The translations under genes and the position numbers were made by a program. DNA of 64,000 nucleotides from Paracyclopina nana (taxonomy: Eukaryota; Arthropoda; Copepoda; Cyclopoida; Cyclopettidae): NCBI GenBank assembly GCA_019096065.1, contig JAGUCH010000003.1, positions 10,354,001-10,418,000 of the forward strand, read 5' to 3'. The notes under the pieces were generated by a model. The model saw only the letters and a program-made list of their open reading frames with translations. It made no database searches and was not told the origin of the DNA. How positions within the stretch are numbered: position 1 is the first letter of the stretch; each line of letters opens with the position of its first letter. This document shows, one piece after another, positions 47,669-59,300 of this stretch.

Positions 47669-50600
47669 ATGGTGGCCATCTTCATAAAATTACTTATTCC
47701 CATATTTATTTCGTGGGCAAACGCACAGACGTTCACGACAGCTCAAGGTAAATTATGAATAGCTTGCTGAAAGTCATTTGGCAATTCGGTTTGTATTAGT
47801 TTGTAGCACTGTGAGTGGCCCTGATCCTGGGAAAAAATGTGTTTTACCTTTTAAGCATGATGGAAACTTGTACACAGCATGCCCCATTGATCCTGATGAC
47901 AATTCCAAGTTTTGGTGCTCCACAAAAACGGATGCTAATGGCAATCATATACCTGGAATCAATGCTTTTGGCCACTGTGGGCCTAATTGCCCATTGGTTA
48001 CTCAAACCAATGCAAATCTAGTGCAATCTCGAAGCTTTGAGCCATTGCCAGCAAGTAAGTGCTGAAAATAAAGGTCTCAAAGAATTATGCATTAGTTTTT
48101 AAGCACTTTGTGCGTATTTCAGGAGAGTCTGTGTAATAGATATAATTGGCAAAAAAATTATTCTTTTTAGCAAAGGGAAGAAAATCTGACATAAAAAGAT
48201 GCTTAAATGATGTATACATATACATCAGCTTAATTGCCTATTTTGCTTAGGTTGCATAACTGTGAGTGGTCCGGGAGCTGGAAAACCATGCGTTTTCCCC
48301 TTTAAATACAGAGGTCAAACTTACACTGGATGTGACACTGACCCAGATGACCCAAGCAAGCTTTGGTGCTCAACCAAAGTTGATGAGTTGGGCAATCATG
48401 TCACTGGTCAAAATGAGTATGGTCATTGTGGAAATAGTTGTCCAAGGCAACAAGGTATTTGTGCTTAATTAGTAATGGAGAAACAGATTTTGAAAAGAGT
48501 GTTTTAAGGTTCAGGAAACTGCAAAACTGTCAGTGGGCCCAATCCAGGAAAGAATTGCATTTTCCCTTTCAAACATGATGGAAAGACTTATTTTGGATGT
48601 CCCATTGATCCTGATGACTCCAGCAAAAGGTGGTGTTCAACTAGAGTTGACCAAAATGGAAATCATGTGGTTGGACAAAATGAGTATGGCCACTGTGCAT
48701 CCACTTGTCCTCAACACTTTGAATCCATTCAAGACAACTCTATTGTCACCACAGCAACAACTGCTAATTGCCCTGGCAGCCAAAAGTGCAAGTCATTCAC
48801 AGCTTGTGCAGCTCAAGTCAGCCTCAATTCTGGAACAATTTGCAGCCAATCTGATGGCAGCAATGGTCTATGTTGCAAAGAAATCATAAGGAATTCAGGT
48901 ACAAAGCATTGCTTTTCAAAATTGAAAATAAGCTTTTCAAGGTGATTTTTAGGCAACTCAATATTATCCAGGCAATCTTCAGGCTCAGACATAAGTTTTG
49001 TGCCTCAAAGACAAGTCAGTGATGCAGTTGATTTTGGGCAGAATTTTGCTAGCAATGTGACAGCCACAACCAGGCAGTTTAGAGGCAATTTTGGCAAAGG
49101 TTCAGCCGAGTTTGTACATACTCAGTTTCTCAAGCCAAGGCAGGAAGTGCAGGGACTCAGTGTAGTTGCCCTGACCTCAGCTTTTGCTGCTAAGCAGCTG
49201 CAGCTAAATGAAGGTAAACAGAGCCTCAGCTTTCACCATATCCAAACTGACTTCTCAGCTTTTGCAGCCAATCAGGACAACTCCATTTCATTCAGGCAGT
49301 CTGGATTTGCAAATGCAGACACAACTGGCTCTCTATTGTCCCAAAAATGCCCAGCTGAGCCACTGTGTGACTTTAACAGCAAATACAGAACTATTGATGG
49401 CTCCTGCAACAACATTGGCAGGCCCAAATATGGCCAATTGTTGACTCCAATGCAAAGAATTTTGCCAAATGCTTATGCTGATGGCATCATAAGTCCAAGA
49501 AGAGCCTCAAATGGCAGAGTTTTACCCAGTGCCAGGGTGGTTACATCCACAGTACTCTCAGTGGGCCACCAATCCTCATTTGTCAACACTGCTCTGCTTA
49601 TGGCGCTAGGGCAATTTATTGACCATGACCTGACCCATGTCCCAATGAAAATGGACAATGGCAAGCCTATAGATTGCTGCCAGGATGGCAAAAATAATTT
49701 TGACCCTTCCCAGGGCTCATCCCAGGATGCCATTTGCTTCCCAATAAGAATACCAAGGAATGATGCTTTCTTCAAGCAAAAAAGAGACTGCATGAACTTT
49801 GCTAGGTCAGAAGGAGCCATGGATTTGGACTGCCAACCAGGTCCACTGCAGCAAATCAATCAAATCACTCACTGGCTTGACTCTTCTAATGTTTATGGCT
49901 CCACAGAGAGTGAAACAAGGAAGCTGAGAGCCTTCAGTGGTGGCCTCTTAAGGACTCAACTTGCTTCAGATGGAGGGGAGCTTTTGCCACAAGACAATGA
50001 AAAGGAGTGCATTGGTGGACCTTCTAACAGATGCTTTCTAGCTGGTAAGAAATGACAGATAATGAAAACTATTTCTATTTCCATGCTTTATTCAAAGGTG
50101 ATGCAAGAGTTAATGAGCAGCCAACCCTGGCTGTGATGCATACTCTGTTCTTGAGAGAGCATAATAGAGTGTGCAGACAGCTAGCAAGGTTCAATCCTCA
50201 TTGGGATGATGAGATTTTATTTCAAGAAGCTAGGAGAATAGTGAATGCTCAATGGCAACATATAGTGTACAATGAATGGCTTCCAATTGTCCTTGGGGAG
50301 CAATACATGTCCACATTTGGACTTCTTCCTCTGACTATGGGCTTCAGTAGCAGCTACAGGACAGATTTTGACCCAAGGATCACCAATGCTTTTGCCACAG
50401 CTGCATTCAGAATTGGACACACTCTCATTCCGGGGTTAATAAGGTGAGTTTTCTCCAGCAGAAAGTCCTCATGTTGTCATTGTTGGCCATCAAAAGTCCA
50501 GGTAAAATGTTGAACAAGGCCAAATTGGCCGCTGTGATCAGAGTTAGCCTCTTTTTGTAAGCATAACCAGGATCAGATGGGTCAATGAAAATGACCAACA

Positions 50601-53600
50601 GTGAAATTGAAATGCCAAGTAGTATAAATAAGGCCACATATCTCAAGCTCCAGAAAGAAAGGCCAATATCAGTCAGCCTTTGTTCTACCTCATTTTTGGC
50701 CTTTTCGATCCTCAAACCCATCAAGACAACTGTTACGAAAACAATCATGAGCATCAGCTGAACTGATTTGAAATGTTTTTCTCCAGTTTGATCATAGGGA
50801 ATTTGTGTCATCAAGTGGAAAAGGAGTCTGTTTTTGAAATCAGTGAAGCATAGCTCATAGATGGTGAAAATAAGAACTGTGATCAAGCTAGCAAATCTTG
50901 AAACCAAAATGCACTTAAAATCGTCAATCTCATTGATCCAAGCAGAGTGGAAAATGTAGAGATAACGAACAAGTACTGTGAACCAAAATTGGCAAAAAAA
51001 GTACAAACTTGACATGACATGTGACGAAATGAGAATCATGGCCAGATTAGGATCGAACCTGATTTGCTCCAAGCACGCATAACTCACACTTGTCATTGCC
51101 ATGCACAAGTAGCTTGACACCATGAGATCCTTGATCATTTGGTCAAACGGAGTTTGCATGCCAAGAGCCTTTTGGCTCAAGTATTTCCAAACAATGCACA
51201 GTGGGTCCCGTTGAAGCATTTTCCTCCATTTCTGATTTTTCGTCAAATCGGCAGTGCATTAGAAAAGCCCCTAAATGACTGTAAAACTCGAACTTTTAAC
51301 TCTTTCTAGCAAAGTCTTACGCACATCCACGCACTTTTTTTGCAATCCAACCCTGTTCATATTACTTTTTCTCTAATTTGACAGTGTTATAGGTTGGACA
51401 ACCTTGGACATAATAAGTTCTGCTAATATTTGGTTTAGTTTTACATGGAAATAGAAGAGTCATCTTTTTGGGTCAATTTTGACACTTATTTTAAATGAAA
51501 TCCTGTTCTCTTGTGGCCTAAAATACTTAAACTAACTCTAATTAAAGGCTTCAACAAAAAAATCATAGTTCTAATGGAACAGTAAAAGCTTGTAGCCACT
51601 TTTTGACATTTCTTTTTTCTTAGATTTTTTTATCAAAATCAGGATGCTTCTCAAACATGATCTTCAATTCACAAATCGAATTGAATTTAGAGCCTTTTAA
51701 ATGGCCAATTCTGATCACCAAGAACCCATAGGAACTATTATAAGATAAAAAAGTGTTTGAAACTGGATTTCATAATTTAGCTGAAATGGAGAAATAAGGG
51801 TCTCCGTGGCCCACTGTGCAATGGTGAAAAGTAGCAAAGCTACCACAGTTGTTGAAAATAAGCAAGAGAGCACGATTACCTTAAATGCTTCCATTTTTGT
51901 CGAGTCCTCGTAGCAGAATAAAGAGGAAACGACATTTGGGAAATGGAAGGAGCATTAAAAGTAAGAGCAAATTTCAGTTGAGAGAGCCCAGCAAACAAGT
52001 AAATCATTTTCAAATGCAAACATGTTGAGATTGTACCAATGAGTTCATTTGCCATTTCTCATATTTAAACTGATATATAGGGAACCGTAAATCGTACCAT
52101 ATTTATCCTACCGGCAAGCTCATAAGATTTCAGACGGCTGATTGCTGACTTCGTAGCGCCGTCTGAGTGAGCAAAATGCCTTATTTTCTTGATTATTTTT
52201 CGTAAGGTATAATTTTTACAAGCTTAAGTAGTGTCTAAGATTCAAATTGACCAATTATATTTACATCTCACTATATTTAGAGAGCTATCTTTCCTGAAAT
52301 TCCATCTTTTCCTCAAATTACAGGCTGGCCTTTGGGCTGGCTTACGGGCAAGCTAGAACACTAATTAAAAGTGTATCCAGATTGACCCATTTTATTAAAG
52401 TGGCGTTTTTGTACGAGGGAGCTGGCTCTTTTTGACTTTTTAATATAGTTCACATCTGGCAGTTCATTTGTTAAACGTGTCAACTACGCGCGCGCACTGA
52501 TGACGTCAAGCCGTCTGAACTCAGTGCCATCTAGTGCAGTCAGCTTGACTTCGGGTTCCTATACGTATAGGAGACATTTCAAGCTATAAATTGAAAAACA
52601 GTCGTAGTTTTGACTGTAGTTACTACTTTTCTCTACAATCTGCAATATACTCTATCCTCATTGGTAATTAGAGGAATGGCGAATACATTAACTAAGTATT
52701 CCAGAGTCCGAAAAGGCTCAAGGCAAATTTTCATTCTTTTCAATCATAAATGCACCTTTTTAAAAAAGGCTTTTAAGGCTAATATTTTCGCCACCCAATT
52801 CGGCCAAAATCTTTCCTAATTGGTTTCATTCAGCTACATTTGATACCCTAATAATATACCAGGTATAATACAGCTGGAATACTAATTTAATGAATACATT
52901 ATGATGAGCCAAACTGGCTTACAAAAATAATGATTTCAGATCGTATTCAGCGAGAGGTTTCCAAACCAGATCAATTGAGCTGAAAAAAGCTTTTGGCAAC
53001 ATGGACATACTTCTGCAACGTAACATGATCGAAGAGCTTTTACGAGGACTCGTCACGGATCCAGTGGAGTCGGTGGACAACAACTTTGTCGATGACATTG
53101 TCAACCATCTGTTCAACGAGGAGCAAGCAGATGGCTTAGGCTTGGATTTGGTGGCCCTCAACATCCAACGTGGCAGAGATCACGGATTGCCTGGTTACGT
53201 GGAGTACCGAAAAATCTGCCAAGTTGGACGAGCTGACAGCTTTGATGACCTCGCAAGCAACATTGCCATCAAGGTGAGCAAAATACAAACGTATTTTCAA
53301 GAGCAATACTAATTTTTTTTTTGCTTCAGAAAATCGAGCTTTTGAGAAGAGCCTACAAAACTGTGGAAGATATTGACCTGTACATAGGCATGATCCTGGA
53401 GGAGCCAGCCCCTGGAGCCCTGGTTGGCAAGACTTTTTTGTGCCTGATCGGAGACCAATTTGCTCGACTCAAGCTTGGTGACAGGTACTTTTACGACTTG
53501 GCCAACCAATCCGGATCTTTCTCATTAGGTAAGAGGAACATTTTATTTATTTCATGAGCTTGTCAGCAAATAATTGCATAGGGCAATTGAATGAGATACG

Positions 53601-53833
53601 CAAAACCTCGTTGGCACGAATCATCTGTGACAACTCATTGGGAATCACGGAAGTACAACCCTTGGCCCTTCAAATGCCAAATAATCAAAGGTAGAGCCAT
53701 AACACAAGAGAAAATCAATCAGTCTATGGAATTACACTGAATACATTCTTTCAGAAATCCCACGACTTCGTGCAGCAGTGGGCTACTTTTCATGGGGATT
53801 CCATCCATCGATTTTTCTCTTTGGAAGCAATAA
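47669..53833 (+). CDS. Secreted haem peroxidase with three fibronectin type II modules
   Basis: Animal haem peroxidase, extracellular. Exons 47669-47747, 47800-48054, 48251-48454, 48509-48898, 48953-50044, 50098-50443, 52940-53273, 53330-53528, 53582-53690 and 53755-53833 join in phase to 1028 residues. A signal peptide (KLLIPIFISWANAQ) is followed by three FN2/kringle-like modules, one per exon (each C-x-PF-x-H/Y-x-G-x-x-Y...C...DPDD-x-x-W-C-S-T...FGHC/YGHC...C-P). A Cys-rich segment follows (CPGSQKCKSFTAC ... GLCC). The peroxidase domain from about residue 435 has the distal His in GQFIDHDLTHVP, LFLREHNR, the proximal His in AFRIGHTLIPGLIR and LNIQRGRDHGLPGY. The core resembles peroxinectin/chorion-type peroxidases. 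FN2 modules would give matrix (collagen-like) binding by analogy only. The sixth intron (2.5 kb) carries an antisense gene. Confidence 0.94.
50425..51219 (-). CDS. GPCR-like multi-pass membrane protein, nested antisense
   Basis: Intronless frame of 264 residues from ATG 51219 (the open frame extends nine codons upstream without ATG). Six hydrophobic helices are visible; in GPCR terms they look like TM2 to TM7. One long helix ends VRYLYIFH, where rhodopsin-like receptors have (D/E)RY. The last helix is followed by NILPGLLMANNDN and an amphipathic basic end (MRTFCWRKL) like helix 8. No TM1 is seen; it may be missing, or encoded by an upstream exon I could not find. No subfamily is assignable. 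The gene lies in a peroxidase intron on the opposite strand, and its last codons overlap the end of the upstream peroxidase exon by 19 bp. Confidence 0.6.
   Translation of the reverse strand: MLQRDPLCIVWKYLSQKALGMQTPFDQMIKDLMVSSYLCMAMTSVSYACLEQIRFDPNLAMILISSHVMSSLYFFCQFWFTVLVRYLYIFHSAWINEIDDFKCILVSRFASLITVLIFTIYELCFTDFKNRLLFHLMTQIPYDQTGEKHFKSVQLMLMIVFVTVVLMGLRIEKAKNEVEQRLTDIGLSFWSLRYVALFILLGISISLLVIFIDPSDPGYAYKKRLTLITAANLALFNILPGLLMANNDNMRTFCWRKLTLLTPE
51220..52939. other. Remainder of the 2.5-kb peroxidase intron
   Basis: Intronic DNA upstream of the antisense GPCR-like gene and probably carrying its promoter. A short run ATACGTATAG near 52560 and a CGCGCGC patch near 52489 are the only local oddities. 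No other gene seen. Confidence 0.5.
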
Positions 53834-54758
53834 GCTAATCCAAATGCAAAGGATTTCCTTAAAAGCAATTTCAGCTTACTCCTGTAATCTACAGTATATA
53901 TGGAAGTAAATAATTTCTGGAGTGAGTTAAGTACGTAACAAGTGCTTAAAAACACACCTATTAACTCTGTGCTGTCATGGAAAAAATAAGCTTTTCAAGC
54001 AGACATTTAGATTGTGATTACTTTCTTTGATTGAAAAATGTTGGTTAGGAATGAGATGTATGCAAGGAATATGTAGGCAACTATGCAGTCGTAAATTAAA
54101 TCAGCTAATCAAGAAACCATGCCCTATTTTCCTTGTTTCATTCGTCAATTTGCTTAATGATCAAAAAAGTTTCTAAAGCTCTTTTCAAATTGAAATGCAT
54201 AAAAAGCAGAATCAACTTTTGTGACCAAAAAGGTTCTTTATTCGTTCTAATGAGTGAATTAGTCATCCAGTGACATTCTCCCCATCACCAATGCCCAATG
54301 GATCTAAATCGACAGTTGAGTCAACTTTCCACTCTAAGGCCACTAAGTGATTCAAATTGTACCGATTTAAGGGCACGAGTAAATCGAAAAACCCAGAGAA
54401 CTCCGAAAGGCAAAATAGCTGAGTACAGATTGTAGGAAAATGGTAGAAATCAGCTTTGCATTATTAAAGCCAGAATTGTGTCAAAAAACTTTGACCATTT
54501 CATGTAGAGCGGATGGACAGAGCACGAAAACAATCACTGTGCTCATGTAATTGTAATATGTTCGACACACGTGAACGCTTTCATGACATGCTACACACAA
54601 TAGAAAGTAAGATGACTCCCTAACCTCAGCAGTCGTCCTCTCCGGATGAAAATGGCTTGAGAGCATCTTTCGCGCTATATAGACGAAACGCTTATTATCT
54701 TCTGGCCTCATTGACGATTCGACTTCCTAATTGGCAGCACACAAAGAAAAAGAGCAAA
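53834..54758. other. Intergenic, peroxidase to peptide gene
   Basis: About 925 bp, A/T-rich, no gene seen. It should hold the peroxidase 3' UTR and the promoter of the next gene. Confidence 0.5.
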
Positions 54759-55357
54759 ATGGCTAATCAAGCCTTGCAGCTAGCTTTGCTGCTAGTCCTC
54801 TCAATTTTGCACAGCAACAATGCATCCGAATCAGAGGTGAGCTAAAGATCCCCAATTTTAACACGAATAGCATGAATTTTTGCCATTTCTGCAGAATTCC
54901 AATCATTGGAGCCACTTGAAAGGTGGAGATTTCCTGCTGTCACTCAGCAAATTGTCAAAGAGACCTTTGGATCTGCATCAAGTGAGGAAACGACCAGACT
55001 TTATGGGAAACTCTGTAAGCATTTTATAATACTTTGATGTAGACTTGGGCTGCATTTAAAAGGAAAAACTTGTGCATTTTTAGGTAAGCATTCCGCAATA
55101 TATGTATCTGACGGAACTGCAATCAGCCACCATCGAGATGGACAAATATATGAAAAAACTGGCCAGGCGCTTCAGCAAGAAGATTTTGATGGCCGATCCG
55201 AAGTGGAGAGAAATGATGTCACTCTACTGGTCAATGGAGTCACTTTTGCCACCAGATGTCAAAGAGTGGGTGACATGAAAGGGCTACTGAAATGCTGATT
55301 AACTTTTGAATTTTCCCTTTTGGCAGGAAGGACAAAGAAGTGGTTTGGTGGATGTAA
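54759..55357 (+). CDS. Putative secreted peptide precursor, unassigned
   Basis: Four short exons (54759-54836, 54895-55014, 55084-55265, 55327-55357) join in phase to 136 residues. The N-terminus is a convincing signal peptide (LALLLVLSILHSNNAS). The rest has no Cys and carries dibasic or multibasic sites (SKRP, VRKRP, ARRFSKK) flanking a segment of about 38 residues (PDFMGNS ... YLTELQSATIEMDKYMKKL) predicted by eye to be helical. The C-terminus is WW-M. This layout resembles neuropeptide or hormone precursors cleaved by proprotein convertases, but there is no Gly amidation signal and I recognise no family. Introns are 58-69 bp with good sites. Confidence 0.7.
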
Positions 55358-55552
55358 ATGCGATTTCCCTCAAGAATCGGGCATGAATAGTACGCGTCAA
55401 ATTGAAAGCTCTTTTCGTATATCCTGTCTTTACAGCTATTTTAAACATTAATTATACCTTTGCAAAATTGGAAATCATAGATGTAAAACACTCTTCCACA
55501 GAGCTGATAAGATTAAACACCGTAGCACTCACCATCTTTAGCGCATCTTATG

Positions 55553-56279
55553 TTAGTAAATGCCGAGGGGAATTTCTCGCTTGACGACGATTTTGGTCAG
55601 AAGCTTGTCAGAGTTGATGGTGACAAAATCCGTGCCTTTCCCCTCTTTGCCCTTCATTATGCATTCAAATCCAAGGGTCACTCTCAGCTCATCCAAATCG
55701 GCTACAAAGGGGTCTTCGAGCTTGTAAGCTGGCAGCTTCAATTGGTTATACTCTTCCAGCCACTTGTTCTTGAAAGCCTCCACATTATCAGCGCCCTTTT
55801 GGCCGAAAGCCTCCATGTTCTCATCCATGTGCGCTCTGTGAAAGTCCAGGTCGCAAATGGCATCAGCAATCGTGTAGGGAATAACGGTGGACAGAAGGTC
55901 AAGACTGGTTAAACCGCTTTGAGTGCGGACGTCCGCCACGTACTCGTTTTTTGCTGAAATCTGAGCGATTTTCCTGTCATTGGGATCATATATCAAAGTC
56001 TCTTCATAGTCTGGTCCAAATATCATAAGCACACTCGGATCAGCATCATGCACCTGAAAAATCAAGGACAATTCCAGTTTAATCAAAAGAATTGACGTCA
56101 ATGCTTACCTTTGCGTGAACCAATCTCAAGTTGTTGTAGACGGAAGATGGAACTTTCTCGGTACTCAGGGTCAATCCGGATTTACATAAGACACGAAAAT
56201 CCGCAGCTTTCGATCTCAATTGCGCATATTTTAGCCCAAGACGAAGCAACTCCACGTCAAGAGGAATTTTTGTGCACAT
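55553..56279 (-). CDS. Unassigned two-exon protein, 223 aa
   Basis: Exons 56109-56279 and 55553-56053 join in phase 0 to 223 residues. The start is ATG 56279 (MCTKIPLDVELLRLGLKYAQL); the frame upstream has only GTG. The N-terminal exon is Leu/Lys-rich and helical-looking, with no obvious signal peptide. The second exon is acidic with a hydrophobic patch (LLSTVIPYTIADAICDL), a DFHRAHMDENMEAFG stretch, and ends IVVKREIPLGIY. I do not recognise the family. It diverges from ECH1 across about 120 bp, so the two may share a promoter. Confidence 0.75.
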
Positions 56280-56399
56280 TTCGGCCGATGTTTCGTGACC
56301 CACGACGATTTCGCGAGATTTTCACCGTGGAGTCAGCTGACGCCAAGGAGATTTGTTTACAAAACAAAGTTTGACGGAAAATTAAATTCTGTTGACAAA
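56280..56399. promoter_or_regulatory. Short divergent promoter, unassigned gene and ECH1
   Basis: Only 120 bp separate the divergent start codons (56279 minus, 56400 plus), so both promoters must overlap here or within the 5' exons. No TATA box is apparent. Confidence 0.6.
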
Positions 56400-59300
56400 A
56401 TGATAAGGACAGCGACGAATTTGCTCCGGACGACTTGTGAGTATTGATTTTTGTGCAGATTTCAAACAAAATGGCTGATTTATGACCTAAGCTTTGAAGT
56501 CTTCTGCCATGGCACCAATTTCGTCGAGAGGTTTGTCATCGGAGGAGGTGAGCCGATTTTCCGCACTGAAGATCATCGAAGTCAAGCCTTTCGTCTACAA
56601 TGTTCAGCTCAACCGGGAGAAGAAGTTGAACGCGCTCAACAAAGAACTGTGGATGTACGTGCAAGTTTGGTCGTTTTGCTCCGCATTGTTCTACTATTTG
56701 TATTTGGCAGGGAGTTGGGCGAAGCTTTCAAAGTTCTGGATGAGGATCCGGATTGCAGGGTTGTCATTCTCTCCGGGAATGGGAAAGCCTTCTGTGCAGG
56801 TGAGATGCTCAAACTGTCAATGAAAATCATCAATTATTTGGGCCCTTTCCATGCAGGCATTGATTTGAACACATTAATGGAATTGGGGGCCACAGTGAAT
56901 TCTGATGAAGACACCGCGCGCAAAAGTTTCAAACTTTTTGACACCATCAAGAAATTCCAGAACGCCTTCATGGAAATCGAGAAGGTTACCTTAAAATCTC
57001 TGTGTAAAGTTGGACACAGCAGCAATTCATGTGTTTTTCTTTCCAGTGCAAGAAGCCTGTGATTTGTGCCATCCATGGTCCTTGTGTTGGAGGTGGCACG
57101 AATTTGATCACATTTACTGACATTCGATTTTGCACCCAAGATGCTTGGTTCCAAGTCAAAGAAGCTGCCCTAGGTAGTAGTTGAGAGTGTGAAAAAATAA
57201 GATTGAGCCCCCTTTTTACACCAGCAAGGAACTGCAGGAGGAATTCGGCAGTTGCAAGATCATAAATCATAGCTAGGGGGTCCATGGCTGTGTGGTAGTC
57301 TAGGTGCAGAAAGGGTTTAAACCTTTGATCCCATTTCTTGCCCCACACAATGCTCACTTGTCCCAATTTTAGCATCATCATAGAAATGCACTTTGGGAAG
57401 GCCTTGCTGCCGGTGTGTTAGGGTAAATAATTGGGCCTTCTCCACTTAACTTCTCAATGAGGAGGAGGCCAAATTAAATTCTTTGCTGGCTCCAGAATGC
57501 AGAGTGGTGTTGACTTTGTAATTACCTTATGGCCAAAAGTGAAATAAGTTGATGATGATAATAATGCTCTGCAATGCGGCAAGACATTCTTCACTTTCAA
57601 TTAAAGGGCTGGCTGCTGATGTTGGAGCCCTCCAGCGTCTGCCAAAGCTGATCGGGAGCCAAAGTTTGGTCAGGGAACTTTGCTTCACGGCTAGAAAAGT
57701 CGATAGTAAAGAGGCCACCCAATGCGGACTTGTCAGCAAAGTTTTCATCGATAAGGAGAGGTATGAGCATACTTTATACACACACACACATGAGCATAAA
57801 AACATCCACTCCTCATCCGGATCCTTAGAATGAGTGTATTAATAGGTTCAATTTTGACAGTCAATCCGGATTTTCAGTCTTACTCTGACATATTCCCCAC
57901 TGTGTGAACTCATCTCCTTGAAGAGAAGGGAGGAAAAAAAGTTTTCTTTGTTTTTTCAACCACCTGCAAAACACAGGTCTATAAACTCTGATTTACTGCT
58001 TACTTCACGTTGGTGGTTTTATGATTCATTAGGCAACTTTTGGTGATTACCATCAGCTTCCTCCCCACGTAAATTACCCCATTTTGCTTAGTACTTCTAT
58101 GCCTTATAGAATGCATCCTCACTGATAAATTGGCGGACTTTTCCAAAGTGAAATCTTCCTCCTTTCCAGCTAAGCTCATTATTTCTTAATGAATGGCGTA
58201 TGTAGAAGAAGTCGCTTTCTCCATGCAGAACACACCGCTTTAAACGCCTCAAAAACTGGCTTTACACGCGAAATCTGTCACATTTCTAAATGGCTGTGAC
58301 AGCCAGCAGCCTTGCTCATTCTCACATGAAAATTGAGCGAAGCATGGCAAAAAAGCAAATAACTTTAAATTGGATAGTGGGTGCAATTTCTGTCTTGTTT
58401 CTTTCTACAAATAATACTACGGTAGAAGTGAGCAGCAACTACTCAGTTTTTTGCGCAAATATCTTTGGAGCGAAAGCTAGCTTTCTTACCAAAGCTACTG
58501 TGTAGTAGTAGTCGTCAGTGGAGAGACGGCAAAAAACCAACTTTTGTTGGTGCGACACGAGCATAAAGAATTCCGCCATTAGATAATGTTTTAGTGGCGC
58601 TTTACCGTGTTCGCTTTCATTTGAGGCTGCTTCAAATCAAGCTCTTTTGATCATTTTCACAAAGTACGCATCAAAAGTAGTTATGTCTATTTTTTCAGCT
58701 AGCCCACTTGAAATTTTGATCAATTTGCTGGTAAAAATGGAATTTTAGCCACTTGCTTGAATGCAATTAAAAAAGCCTGCTTTTAAAATATAATTGCCAA
58801 AAAATTCAAACTGGACAATTTAAAAAGCCAAGAGGGATTTGCATCTACTTTTTACATTGTTTAAATTTTTTTTGACTAGTTTCATTTTGAAGAAGCCATG
58901 AAAAGTGTATTCAAAATTAAAATCTGAGCGCTCCCATTTGAATATTCCTAATTTAGCGCGCGCACGGTATAATGTCCTGTTCATGTTCGCCCCAAACTCC
59001 TTATGAAAATGCACGAAAACACCTCAAGGAAAGGAGAAAATTGTCTTATGACAAGCGCCAGCTGATGCTAAAAAATCAGAACGACTTTAAGCCAACTTGA
59101 CAGTAAACAAATCTAATTTTGGCTATTAAGGGCCACTGACTGGCTCCCTTGAAGAATCCATTCAGTAGACCCGAGAGCTTTCCGAAAATGTTATGGGCCA
59201 TTTGGAAGGTCTACCCCTAGGTAGTAACTGTACCAAAGGGTTTTGCCCTCGGGCCCCTGGGAGGGGAGATATGGGCCCTCAAAGTTTGGGGAAATTCTTA

